Notes: generated by a model from the letters alone, not told the origin. A stretch of DNA of 64,000 nucleotides from Chromatiales bacterium (GCA_003251535.1 QKFD01000122.1:62001-126000); one strand, 5' to 3'. Positions 7,293 to 15,534 are shown, counted from the stretch's first letter. Translations and numbers: made by a program.

Positions 7293-9590
7293 ATGGGCCA
7301 GGATGCAGTGGGTTTGAGCGCCGGGCTACTGGCTCAAGGGCGGTACCGAGAGGTGTTGGTGGTGGTGGACGAGGCGCTGCGCCTGCAACCAGATGCTGCG
7401 CCATCGCTCCTCATCAACCGTGCAGTCGCCTCGAAGATGCTCGGTGACTTCGAGGTGGCAGTGGCTGCATTGCGGCAGGCTATCGTCCTCTCCCCGGGAC
7501 CGATGGCGGAGGCCTACATCAATCTAAGCGGCACGCTGCTGGAGATGGGGCGTCTGGATGAGGCCGTTACTTGGAGCGAACAGGGGTTGCTGCTCCTGCC
7601 AGGCCGAGTGGAACTGCGGGTCAACCGGGCGGGTGCCCTGGTGGAGGGGGGGCGGTTTGTGGAGGCCCTCGATGACCTGGAGGCGTTGTTAGCTGAAGGT
7701 GTTGGCGATGTGCGGGGCCTCTATGCCTATACCCTGCTGGAGATGGGGTTATGGTGCAGCGCACTCCGTGTCATTCAAGAGCTGGCCGAGCGGTATGGTG
7801 AGCTGGAGTTGGTTGGCCCCCTAGGCGATACCTTGAGTCAGGGGGAGGAGGGGACCGCCCTACTTAACCGTACCCTTGCAGATAACTCCGCCTCTCCACA
7901 GTTTCGACTGGAGCTACTGCGTAGCTACATTACAGCCCTTAAAGAGCAGGAGCGGCTGGCGGAGTTGCTAAGTTGGGCTGATCGACTCCCCCCTCTATTT
8001 GAAGGTGATCGCCAGCTGGCCGCCGCTTGGTTGGAGGCGTTGGCTAGGAGCCGACGTTTTGATGAAGCCGATGAGCTGGTTGCTCGGTTGGGGATCCAGG
8101 ATCTCTCTCTGGATGGGCGACAGCCAGAACTTGGGGGGATCACCTTCACCCCTAGCGGTCGCAGTCTCTATGTCGATTGGCAATTTGGCAAACTTGAGCG
8201 CTGCGACTGGTCCAACTATGCCCCCTTTCTGGCTGAACTGCCTGACTTGGTGGAGGCGGAGCTTGGCGCTGGTCGCCGTACCCCGTTGGAGCCGTTCCGC
8301 GCCCTGCAAGTGCCGGTGCCTGTAGAGTTACTCTTCCGTTCAGTCAGAAATTATGCCGCTCATTTAGAGGCCCAGACCCTGGCACGGGCATCCCTAGAGA
8401 GCACCAAGGCTATTGGATGGGGAGCTGGCGAGCGGATCCGTATCGGCTACGTTTCGGCCGATTTCCGCGATCACGCGACCAGCCATCTAATCCACAAGCT
8501 GTTTCGGGTTCACGATCGGGCCCGCTTTGAGATCTTTATCTACTCCCTCTCGGCAGGGGATGGCAGTCTCTACGATCGCGCTATACAGGCAGCCGCTGAC
8601 CGGTACATCGATCTCTCTACTATGGGGTTACAAGAGGCTGCTGAGACGATTCGCCAGGATGGGGTGACCATCTTGGTGGACCTCATGGGCTATACCCGTC
8701 TCTCCCGCCCCGGCCTCTTCGTTTTACGGCCCGCACCGATTCAGGTCTCCTACCTAGGCTTCCCTGGCTCCACTGGGGGCCACTGGTTTGATTACATCTT
8801 GGTCGATCCCGTGGTCCTGACCCCAGAGCAGGCCGCCCACTACAGTGAGACACCGGCGGTTCTGCCCCACTGTTACCAGGTGACCGATGACGAGCAACCG
8901 ATAGCCTCCACCCAGCTGACTCGTCTCCAGGTTGGGCTGCCTGCCGAGGGGTTTGTCTTCTGCTGCTTTAATAACAGCTTGAAGCTCTCCCCTACGCTCT
9001 TCGCCACCTGGATGCGTATCCTGAAGGCGGTGCCAGATAGCGTCTTGTGGCTCTATGCCGGGCGTGATCCCTTGGTGGCCGACAACCTGCGGCGGGAGGC
9101 TGTGCGTCACGGGATTGCCGCTGAACGGCTAGTCTTTGCTTCTTATATGGAGAAGTCCCGCCATCTGGAGCGCCTCCAGTTGGCGGATCTGTTTCTCGAC
9201 ACCTATACCTATAATGCGCACACCACCGCTTCCGACGCGCTATGGGCGGGCCTCCCTCTCCTAACCGTACCAGGTGAGGCATTCCCTGCTCGGGTGGCAC
9301 TTAGCCTGCTGCGCGCGGTGGGATTAGAGGCAGTGCTCGTGTGTGAAACCATCGAGCGTTATGAGCAGCAGGCCATTGCCCTTGCCAATTCCCCCGATGA
9401 GTTGGCCGCCTTGCGGCGTGCAGTGGCAGGGGCGCGCCACTCTCCTCTGTTCGATACGGCAGGATTTGCCCGGGGGATAGAGGCTGCCTACACAGAGATG
9501 GTGCGGCGCTACTCCTCTGGAGAGGCTCAGGACACCCCCCTGATTGTCTCCCCGCCTCAGGCAGTTGCAGAGAGTGGACTGAACGCCTGA
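7293..9590 (+). CDS. TPR protein with SPINDLY/OGT-like glycosyltransferase domain (GT41)
   Basis: 765 residues from ATG 7293, with GAAGG seven bases upstream; two in-frame GTGs lie just before it. About 1-160 is a set of TPR-like helices (e.g. AEAYINLSGTLLEMGRLDEAV). A helical linker follows. About 380-750 is the O-GlcNAc transferase catalytic region of the SPINDLY type, with RIGYVSADFRDHATSHL, the APIQVSYLGFPGSTG loop, CFNNSLKLSP and the DLFLDTYTYNAHTTASDALW donor site. Family members move GlcNAc or fucose to Ser/Thr, or glucose to Asn in bacterial homologues. Target and sugar are unknown here. Confidence 0.88.
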   Translation: MGQDAVGLSAGLLAQGRYREVLVVVDEALRLQPDAAPSLLINRAVASKMLGDFEVAVAALRQAIVLSPGPMAEAYINLSGTLLEMGRLDEAVTWSEQGLLLLPGRVELRVNRAGALVEGGRFVEALDDLEALLAEGVGDVRGLYAYTLLEMGLWCSALRVIQELAERYGELELVGPLGDTLSQGEEGTALLNRTLADNSASPQFRLELLRSYITALKEQERLAELLSWADRLPPLFEGDRQLAAAWLEALARSRRFDEADELVARLGIQDLSLDGRQPELGGITFTPSGRSLYVDWQFGKLERCDWSNYAPFLAELPDLVEAELGAGRRTPLEPFRALQVPVPVELLFRSVRNYAAHLEAQTLARASLESTKAIGWGAGERIRIGYVSADFRDHATSHLIHKLFRVHDRARFEIFIYSLSAGDGSLYDRAIQAAADRYIDLSTMGLQEAAETIRQDGVTILVDLMGYTRLSRPGLFVLRPAPIQVSYLGFPGSTGGHWFDYILVDPVVLTPEQAAHYSETPAVLPHCYQVTDDEQPIASTQLTRLQVGLPAEGFVFCCFNNSLKLSPTLFATWMRILKAVPDSVLWLYAGRDPLVADNLRREAVRHGIAAERLVFASYMEKSRHLERLQLADLFLDTYTYNAHTTASDALWAGLPLLTVPGEAFPARVALSLLRAVGLEAVLVCETIERYEQQAIALANSPDELAALRRAVAGARHSPLFDTAGFARGIEAAYTEMVRRYSSGEAQDTPLIVSPPQAVAESGLNA

Positions 9591-9854
9591 AGTGAGTGAG
9601 GGGTCCCAGAATGAAGATCGTCATAAGCGTTTTTTTGCGACATTGTTGTATTTTTCCCATGGTTGTTGTATTAAGGAACGCCGTGGCTTGAGGGTTTCCC
9701 GGTTGGCTCGGGGCCTTACCACCGGCGTTGCAGCAACGCAACTCCGTTGCTAAAATGGCACCGCTAGATACGCCCGACCAGCTCCACCTTCTGATCCTTG
9801 AACCAAATGAAGGAGGTGCCAGCAGGGCGGTGTGGTGGTAAGCTTTGGAAGTTG

Positions 9855-9870
9855 AGCCAGATATCTGGCT
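9855..9870. promoter_or_regulatory. Perfect 16-base palindrome, candidate operator
   Basis: AGCCAGATATCTGGCT reads identically on both strands without a mismatch. It ends 6 bases before TTGACT (9877-9882), a near-consensus -35 box. The matching -10 region is weak (around 9899-9904). The placement just upstream of a promoter suits a dimeric activator or repressor. The regulator is not identified. Confidence 0.5.
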
Positions 9871-9904
9871 TTATCATTGACTTCCCGGAATGGCCTCATG
9901 TACC

Positions 9905-9961
9905 TTTGGGTCCGTGCAACATATCCGGGGCTAGTCGGTAAGCCGTCGCTTTGGGACCAAA
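9905..9961 (+). promoter_or_regulatory. Structured 5' leader of the small exported protein gene
   Basis: TTTGGGTCC (9905-9913) pairs with GGACCAAA (9954-9961) with one bulged G. Inside, GGCT (9929-9932) pairs with AGCC (9941-9944) around an 8-base loop. The structure ends 2 bases before the ribosome site (GAGGAG at 9964-9969). It could stabilise a highly abundant mRNA or sense something. I do not recognise it as a known riboswitch class. Confidence 0.4.
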
Positions 9962-9978
9962 ACGAGGAGAGCTTCAAT

Positions 9979-10236
9979 ATGAAGAAAAGGTTCAAGGTGG
10001 TCGCTATGTCAGTAGCGGCTGTTGGTATGGGCGCAGGCATTCTGTCTCAGCCGGTACAGGCGGTGAGCATCACTGACGGTGACCGTATCGGTACCACCGA
10101 AATCTCATCCGCTCTGGCCGACTACGCTACTGGCCTCGCTAACTGGTGCAGCACTGCCGCCAGCAACCCGATTCGTGGTGGCTCGGCATACATGACCGAC
10201 CTCATGACCGCACTGTGCGGTGCTACCAAGCCGTAG
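9979..10236 (+). CDS. Small exported protein, probably very abundant
   Basis: 85 residues from ATG 9979, with GAGGAG nine bases upstream. The start of the open frame at TTG 9877 lies in the promoter region and is not used. A classical signal peptide runs to about residue 29 (KKRFKVVAMSVAAVGMGAG, cut after VQA). The mature part of about 56 residues begins VSITDGDRIG, is Ala/Ser/Thr-rich and has two Cys, which could form a disulfide. Codons are strongly biased to GGT, CGT, CTG, ACC and AAC, unlike the neighbours and as in highly expressed genes. I do not recognise the family. A hairpin at 10243-10259 separates it from the next exported gene. Confidence 0.72.
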   Translation: MKKRFKVVAMSVAAVGMGAGILSQPVQAVSITDGDRIGTTEISSALADYATGLANWCSTAASNPIRGGSAYMTDLMTALCGATKP

Positions 10237-10242
10237 CCGCGT

Positions 10243-10259
10243 AACTGATTCCGGAAATC
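10243..10259 (+). other. Hairpin between the two exported-protein genes
   Basis: CTGATT and AATCAG pair around a CCGGA loop. It is followed by CAGAAAAAATCG, not by a T-run, so it is not a standard terminator for the forward strand. It may be a processing or stability element that sets different levels of the two proteins. Confidence 0.4.
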
Positions 10260-10311
10260 AGCAGAAAAAATCGTTAACGATCATCAACTCGAGATGAATG
10301 GAGTGTCCGAA

Positions 10312-11211
10312 ATGAAGAAGAAAGCGCTTTCTCTGGCCATCGGCGCCGGTCTGCTTGCTACCAGCATGGCTGCATCTGCCGAGCCGCTGCTGTTCCCCTA
10401 TTTCATCTCCGGCAGCGGTGAGTACACCTTCATCACTCTGCGTGCTGACGATGCTGCAGCCAATCTGCACTACGTGTGGAGCTACGACGATCCGACCTGG
10501 GGCGAGTGCACCCACTTTGACCTCTCCGGCTCCATGTCTGCCGCTGACTTGATCCAGCAGACGGTTGTCTCCCCCAGCTCCCCGGGTGGCGTCGACATCG
10601 AAGACTTCTATGCTGACACCAACGTCTCCAACCCGCAGTACCTGCCCCTGACCGTTGGTACCGAGGGCTTCCTGCAGGTTAACCACGACGCAGCTGCTGA
10701 GGCCGAGTTCTCTGGCCAGGCCATCGTGGTTGACGTGAATGCCGGCACCGTGTCCGCCTATCGTGGTCTGAACAACATCGCTAGCACCGCTGAGGGCGAT
10801 TTCAGCTCTATCTTCGTGTCCGCGATGTCCAACGACTACACCTGGTACCCGACCGACCTCGTCGATACCTCCTGGTTCGTCCTGGCCACCGGTACCAACA
10901 TGCACCTGGGCGGCGGCTGGTTCGGTGAGCTGGACCTGTACAACGGCTTCGACGGTATCTACGACCGTGACGAGCGTTTCGCTTCTGGCTCCATCGTGAA
11001 CAACGTTGTGTGCTACCGCACCCTGACCCTGGCTGACATGCTGACCACCGCTCAGATGGTGCATGCTCAGAACGGCGGCTGGATGTGGAAGGTCAACGTG
11101 CCGGTTTCCGGCGGCGCCACTGGCGCTCTGGTGTACAAGTTCGAGACCACCAACGCACTTGGCACCTCCAAGACCGCTATCAGCGAAGAGAACCCGTTCC
11201 CGAACATCTAA
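10312..11211 (+). CDS. Exported protein of unknown function, probably very abundant
   Basis: 299 residues from ATG 10312 (GGAG eight bases upstream). ATG 10294 would put six extra residues before the signal peptide and lacks a ribosome site. The signal peptide ends ATSMAASA (cut after residue 23). The mature protein is acidic and Trp/Tyr/Asp-rich, opening EPLLFPYFISGSGEYTFI, with beta-like stretches and two Cys (WGECTH and NVVCYRT). Codon choice is extreme (CTG, ACC, GGT, CGT, AAC, GAC), a sign of very high expression. A surface-layer, matrix or sulfur-globule-like structural role is possible, but the family is not known to me. It is followed by a strong terminator. Confidence 0.78.
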   Translation: MKKKALSLAIGAGLLATSMAASAEPLLFPYFISGSGEYTFITLRADDAAANLHYVWSYDDPTWGECTHFDLSGSMSAADLIQQTVVSPSSPGGVDIEDFYADTNVSNPQYLPLTVGTEGFLQVNHDAAAEAEFSGQAIVVDVNAGTVSAYRGLNNIASTAEGDFSSIFVSAMSNDYTWYPTDLVDTSWFVLATGTNMHLGGGWFGELDLYNGFDGIYDRDERFASGSIVNNVVCYRTLTLADMLTTAQMVHAQNGGWMWKVNVPVSGGATGALVYKFETTNALGTSKTAISEENPFPNI

Positions 11212-11233
11212 TCGGGTAACGGTCTCATAAAGA

Positions 11234-11273
11234 GGGGGCGGGTGTCGTCAAACCGGCATCCGCCCTTCTTTTT
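11234..11273 (+). terminator. Rho-independent terminator after the exported-protein genes
   Basis: GGGCGGGTGTCG (11236-11247) pairs with CGGCATCCGCCC (11254-11265) in a 12-pair stem with two or three G-T pairs. It is followed by TTCTTTTT. This closes the highly expressed unit before the lipoprotein gene. Confidence 0.82.
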
Positions 11274-11307
11274 CATCTGCTTTCTGAAAGTCCCTCTTTC
11301 CGATCCC

Positions 11308-13158
11308 ATGTCTAAGATCGCTCGCGTCGTTATCGCCGTACTATTTGCCGGTGTGCTGTTCGGCTGCCAGCAGTCCCCTCAAGAGCCGCAAGAGCAAAAG
11401 AGCGCACAGCAAGAGGCATCTCCTCCCCCTGCAAAGCAGGATCAGCCTCCCACCGCAAAGGTATTGTTAAAAGATGCAGCGTCCGTCGTGCAGTACGCAC
11501 CGGATGTGTTGTTGGGCGAAGGTGAGCCACGCCTACTTTACTTTGCGAAAGATGGGCGAGTGACATTTCAGGAGGGAGAGACGGCCCTCCCACTGGATGG
11601 TGAGGTACCCAAGAAAGGCGGACAGCTGGCGCACCTAGTGGATATCGACGGAGCGCTGCTTGCCTTCTGGTGGAACAAACTCGATAACTCAGATAAGCAT
11701 CTTTACATGCGCCGCTCTGTGGATGGAGGGCGTAGCTTCGAGCCGCTACAGCAGATCGATAGTGGCAATGGCATTTTGGATTACCGCGTGGCGCACCACG
11801 GCGAAAAGGTCGCCGTTTTGTACTACGACGAGCGTGGTAACGAAAACGTTCGTGGGGCGGGATACAAGGTTTATGTCAATGTCTCCCAAGATGGGGGGCA
11901 GCACTGGTTAGCGCAGGATGTTCAGTTAGACGCGCTCTCATGGCGGAGCGGAGAGGTGCCCTTCTCCGTAGAGCCAGAGATTGTCTTTCTAGGCGACACC
12001 ATTGTGGTGGCCTGGAAAGAGCGTCACCAAGATCCTGCGGATGAGAAGCAGCGCACCTATCGGGTGATGGTCAGCTCCTCCGCCGATGGCGGTCACTCCT
12101 GGAGTGCGCCCACGGTAGTGAAGGAGAGCGATAAGGGGTTCATGCTGGCCATGAGTCTGCTGAGCCACGAGGGGGCGCTCTGGATTGTTGGCTACCAGAC
12201 TGCCGAGGGGTTGGTTGGATATCGTTCCACCGATGGTGTGCAGTGGAGTGCATTGGGTCTGCACCCGGCATCGAGCCCCAGGCAGATCATGAGTCAAATT
12301 GTGGTCGCCCCAGTCAAGGGAGGGCTCTCTCTGGTGTATACATTGGATGAGGAGCGCCGGCGGGCCAAGGTATATGCAACCTCCTATATCCAAGGGGAGG
12401 GCTGGGTCCCTGAGCCTGTGCGGATTGACCGAAAAGAGGGAGAAGATACCTTTATCTCCCGCAACCCCACCCTCCTGTCGCTGGGGGAGAATGTGGTGCT
12501 GGCTGCCTGGGAGGACTACCGTCATATCCGCCCGAGCACCTACCTCAACCTTTCAACGGACGGAGGCAAAACCTGGTTAGATGCTGCCCGTCCAGCGGTC
12601 CCTGCGGGCGGTGTGAGAGACACCTTTCCCAAGCTAAAGAAGGGTACGGGGCAGAAGCTTGGGCTCGTTGTGCAGCGCTATGAGGACGAGGCAGATCGCC
12701 AAGCAGATATGGTGTATATTGAGCTGCCTACGGATGCCTCTGGTAGGTTGGCGCTGGATCGATTGGCGCCCGATGCTGCGGTTGATGTAGCCGCCCGTGA
12801 GGCCCGGCTCCGCGAGCGAGTGAAGCAGTTCTGGGATCTGCGCGTGGCAGGCAAACACGCGGATACCTATGCCTTCTTTGATAAGGCATTCCGTGCCAAG
12901 ACTACTGAAGCAACCTATGCCGCAGGGCAGGGGAACATCATCTACCATAGCTACGAGCTGAAGAAGGTTGTTATTCGGGGCGAGCTAGCGCTGGTGATGC
13001 TAAATGCCGAGTTTGAGGTGCCGAAGATGGATATTGGTACCGGTGAGCCGGTGACCATTGAGCGCCAATCCAGAGATGCGAGCGCTAATTGGCTCTGGTT
13101 GGATGGTGACTGGTACCTTTCTCCCGATAAATCAGGCAAACTATCGGTCGAGTTCTGA
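11308..13158 (+). CDS. Lipoprotein with Asp-box (sialidase/BNR) repeats and C-terminal NTF2-like domain
   Basis: 616 residues from ATG 11308; the open frame back to 11242 runs through the terminator and is not used. The lipoprotein signal is AVLFAGVLFGC (Cys19). A Gln/Glu/Pro-rich spacer follows. About 45-480 is a beta-propeller-like region with five Asp boxes: RSVDGGRSF, SQDGGQHW, SADGGHSW, STDGVQW and STDGGKTW. The last 120 residues (from RERVKQFWDLRVAGKHADTY) look like a SnoaL/NTF2-like fold. Asp-box propellers include sialidases and non-enzymatic binding proteins. I see no clear sialidase Arg triad, so binding or another hydrolase role is as likely. It is probably anchored in the outer membrane, facing the periplasm or the surface. 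Confidence 0.75.
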   Translation: MSKIARVVIAVLFAGVLFGCQQSPQEPQEQKSAQQEASPPPAKQDQPPTAKVLLKDAASVVQYAPDVLLGEGEPRLLYFAKDGRVTFQEGETALPLDGEVPKKGGQLAHLVDIDGALLAFWWNKLDNSDKHLYMRRSVDGGRSFEPLQQIDSGNGILDYRVAHHGEKVAVLYYDERGNENVRGAGYKVYVNVSQDGGQHWLAQDVQLDALSWRSGEVPFSVEPEIVFLGDTIVVAWKERHQDPADEKQRTYRVMVSSSADGGHSWSAPTVVKESDKGFMLAMSLLSHEGALWIVGYQTAEGLVGYRSTDGVQWSALGLHPASSPRQIMSQIVVAPVKGGLSLVYTLDEERRRAKVYATSYIQGEGWVPEPVRIDRKEGEDTFISRNPTLLSLGENVVLAAWEDYRHIRPSTYLNLSTDGGKTWLDAARPAVPAGGVRDTFPKLKKGTGQKLGLVVQRYEDEADRQADMVYIELPTDASGRLALDRLAPDAAVDVAAREARLRERVKQFWDLRVAGKHADTYAFFDKAFRAKTTEATYAAGQGNIIYHSYELKKVVIRGELALVMLNAEFEVPKMDIGTGEPVTIERQSRDASANWLWLDGDWYLSPDKSGKLSVEF

Positions 13159-13501
13159 GTTGACGATTCTGCGCACAATAATGACGGACACTCTGAGTTA
13201 GTCGTATTTTCCGCCGGGCTTGTCCCGGCGGTTTTATTTTGGAGGTCCAAGAAGCACCTTTAGCCGATGGTCTGGTCACAACAGGACATCGGTTATAGCG
13301 GGTCCCTGAAGAACCTGGGTGGCTTCTGTATAAGTAGAAATAACCTGCCTGAGACTTGGGGGTATGGTAGTAATTCCCGCTTTTGCCTAGACGGGACGAG
13401 TGCCCGCATATGGCGGTTGGAAGGCCCCTCCTCCAGCATCCAATTAACTGCCTGCGTCGAATAGATGACGCCTTGCATTGTGTAGGCGGCGAATACAGCG
13501 C
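13159..13501 (+). other. 343-base intergenic region before wzm
   Basis: This holds the terminator at 13211-13240, an AT-rich patch at 13327-13343 with TATAAG (possible weak -10), and two small stems near wzm. The stems are TGGA(A)GG/CCTCCA at about 13419-13438 and GCGTC/GACGC at about 13454-13471. A 65-codon open frame at 13267-13464 has no ribosome site and is not called. It probably carries the promoter of the polysaccharide block. Confidence 0.5.
13211..13240 (+). terminator. Strong rho-independent terminator after the BNR lipoprotein
   Basis: CCGCCGGG and CCCGGCGG form a perfect 8-base-pair stem with a CTTGT loop, followed directly by TTTTATTTT. Confidence 0.92.
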
Positions 13502-14317
13502 ATGTCGATAGCGACCATTTCGCGTCTCTCCTCTGTTGTCCTGCGTGGCGTGACGGGGCCCATAGTGGCGCTGTTCCGTCACTGGGAACTCATCAAGCTA
13601 CTGGTTCGCCGTGATTTCGCGGTACGCACCTCCGGCACCTCTATTGGTGCTCTCTGGTTGGTGGCGCAGCCGGCCCTTCAGGTGGTGGCCTTCTGGTTCC
13701 TGCTCGACATCGTGCTGCGTGTGCGGATGCCGGGCCGCGTGGCGTTTGTCGATTACTTCCTGGTGGGCATGATCGCTTGGTTGATGGTGGCGGAGGTCCT
13801 CAATCGCTCCCTCTCCGTCTTGATCGACTTCAGCGCCCTCTATCAACGCTCGCAATTTCCCATCGAGATCCTGCCACTCATACCGCTGCTGGTGGCTGCG
13901 GTGCCGTTTGCCCTGGTCTACGCCGCTATGCTGGGTTGGATTGTGGGCCCTGGGGCGGCCCTGGAGGGGGCGCTACTCCTGCTCGGGCTTGCCTTCTGGC
14001 TAGTCCCGTTGACCTATCTGTTCGCCATCATCGGTCTATTCGTTAAAGACCTAGCCCAGACGCTACCCTTCCTCATCACCATGGCGATGTACCTCACCCC
14101 AATCATGTATATGCCAGAGATGGTGCCAGAGGCGCTACAGCCCTATCTGGTGCTCAACCCGATGGCCGATCTGATGGCGGTGCTACATGGCTTGGTGATG
14201 GATCTCCCTTGGGATGCCGCCCAGCTGTTGCGCCCCTTGCTGCTATGGTTGCTGCTCATGGCGCTCTCGTGGGGACTTTTCCAGCGCCTGCGACCCCATA
14301 TGCGGGAGGCACTATGA
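13502..14317 (+). CDS. wzm: Polysaccharide ABC exporter, permease subunit (Wzm)
   Basis: 271 residues from ATG 13502; the TTG at 13478 would add eight residues and lacks support. An ABC-2 type inner-membrane protein with about six helices. It has the motif ALWLVAQPALQ near the first helix and a conserved LTPIMYMPEMVP segment before the last periplasmic loop, as in Wzm/KpsM-type exporters of O-antigen, teichoic acid or capsule. The stop overlaps the start of wzt (ATGA), so the two subunits are coupled. It would export a lipid-linked glycan completed in the cytoplasm. Confidence 0.9.
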   Translation: MSIATISRLSSVVLRGVTGPIVALFRHWELIKLLVRRDFAVRTSGTSIGALWLVAQPALQVVAFWFLLDIVLRVRMPGRVAFVDYFLVGMIAWLMVAEVLNRSLSVLIDFSALYQRSQFPIEILPLIPLLVAAVPFALVYAAMLGWIVGPGAALEGALLLLGLAFWLVPLTYLFAIIGLFVKDLAQTLPFLITMAMYLTPIMYMPEMVPEALQPYLVLNPMADLMAVLHGLVMDLPWDAAQLLRPLLLWLLLMALSWGLFQRLRPHMREAL

Positions 14318-15534
14318 GTGCCATCTCCCTGCGTCAGGTGGAGAAGCGCTATCGGCTCTATCGCCACGGCTTTGATCGCCTAGTAGAGGCCCTCACTGGG
14401 CGAGCGCGGCATACCCCCATCCAGGCCCTGCACCCCATCTCACTGGAGGTGGAGCCGGGAGAGGTGGTCGGGGTGATTGGCCGTAATGGGGCCGGTAAGA
14501 GCACCCTACTCAAACTCATTGCCGGCACTATGCCACCCTCGGCCGGCGAGATTGTGGTGAATGGACGGGTGACGGCGCTACTGGAGCTGGGCAGCGGTTT
14601 CCACCCAGAGATGAGTGGGCGTGAGAACATCTTCTTGTCCGGGACCATCATGGGTCTGGAGCGCAGCCAGATAGAGGCGCTCTACGACGGTATTGTCGAT
14701 TTTGCCGGTATCGGTGGGTTTATTGACCAGCCGGTGAAGACCTACTCATCCGGGATGTTCGTGCGCCTGGCCTTCGCTGTCGCTACGGCGGTGGAGCCGG
14801 ATGTTCTGGTGGTGGATGAGGCGCTCTCGGTGGGGGACGGGGCCTTTGCCCGCAAATCCTTTGACCGCATCATGGCGTTTCGTGAGCGGGGCCGCACCAT
14901 CTTTTTCTGCTCCCACTCGCTCTACCAGGTAGAGGCGTTATGTACCCGCGCCATCTGGATCGACAACGGTCAGATGCGGATGGTCGGTACCCCCGCTGAT
15001 GTCATTGCCGAATATAGCGAGGCACTTGCCGGTGTCCCAACGGCGGCCCAGCCTAGCCTGGAGGTTGCATCCCAACAACCGCAAGGCTCTGCCTCTTTCC
15101 GCACGGTGGAGGTGGAGGCGGAGGGCGCAAGGGGGCGCACGGTTCACCTACTCTCTGGGCGTTCCGATCTCTGGGTCCATTTCGACTTTGCCTCCGATCC
15201 CGCCATTGGCACCCCCACCGTGGCAATGGAGTTCAAGAGCAGTGACGGCAAGGTAGTCGCCAGCGTTGGGACTACCCATGAAGGGGTCCATGTGGAGCGG
15301 GATAGTGCCGGTAACGGCCGTGTCAGCCTGTTTTACCCCCGCCTGCCACTTCTGCGGGGGCGCTATAGCGTAGTGGCCCACCTGTTGTGTGAGCGCGGGA
15401 TCCACGTCTATGAGACGGTGGAAGGTGCCGCGCAGCTGGTGGTCGCCCAGGAGACTTTAGAGCAGGGAGTTGTGACCCTGCCTCACCGCTGGGAGCCGCG
15501 CGCTCCCAAACAGGTTGCAGGTGTGGGTGAGTGA
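14314..15534 (+). CDS. wzt: Polysaccharide ABC exporter, ATPase with glycan-binding tail (Wzt)
   Basis: 406 residues. The nucleotide-binding domain (about 1-245) has Walker A GRNGAGKST (56-64), the exporter-type signature TYSSGM, Walker B VLVVDEALSVGD and the H-loop SHS. The C-terminal part (about 265-390) is a beta domain like the Wzt carbohydrate-binding module, which recognises the end-modified glycan and gives substrate specificity. That type of Wzt usually works with a terminator enzyme (methyl- or kinase-type) capping the chain. None is obvious nearby except the methyltransferase-like remnant at 16645. ATGA overlap with wzm and GTGA overlap with the next gene. Confidence 0.92.
   Translation: MSAISLRQVEKRYRLYRHGFDRLVEALTGRARHTPIQALHPISLEVEPGEVVGVIGRNGAGKSTLLKLIAGTMPPSAGEIVVNGRVTALLELGSGFHPEMSGRENIFLSGTIMGLERSQIEALYDGIVDFAGIGGFIDQPVKTYSSGMFVRLAFAVATAVEPDVLVVDEALSVGDGAFARKSFDRIMAFRERGRTIFFCSHSLYQVEALCTRAIWIDNGQMRMVGTPADVIAEYSEALAGVPTAAQPSLEVASQQPQGSASFRTVEVEAEGARGRTVHLLSGRSDLWVHFDFASDPAIGTPTVAMEFKSSDGKVVASVGTTHEGVHVERDSAGNGRVSLFYPRLPLLRGRYSVVAHLLCERGIHVYETVEGAAQLVVAQETLEQGVVTLPHRWEPRAPKQVAGVGE

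Larger units (their letters stand above)
9591..9978 (+). other. 388-base non-coding region rich in inverted repeats
   Basis: No convincing gene. It holds: a T-run at 9631-9637 without a good stem before it; overlapping alternative stems at 9725-9751 (GCGTTGC/GCAACGC or AGCAACG/CGTTGCT); a perfect ribosome-site-like AAGGAGGTG at 9810-9818 with no reading frame behind it; a perfect 16-base palindrome at 9855-9870; a TTGACT box at 9877-9882; and a foldable leader at 9905-9961. Together these look like the control region of the exported-protein genes that follow. Confidence 0.6.

Noticed and set aside
9611-9691. Short open frame starting MKIVISVFLRH
   Set aside because: About 26 codons, no ribosome site and no coding signature.
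9810-9832. Perfect ribosome-site sequence AAGGAGGTG
   Set aside because: No reading frame follows at a usable distance (GTG 9830 is closed after three codons).
10258-11064. 268-codon minus-strand frame opposite the exported-protein gene
   Set aside because: It arises from the strong codon bias of the forward gene. The forward gene has a signal peptide, ribosome site and terminator.
13267-13464. 65-codon open frame before wzm
   Set aside because: No ribosome site near the ATG, odd composition, and it overlaps the likely promoter region.
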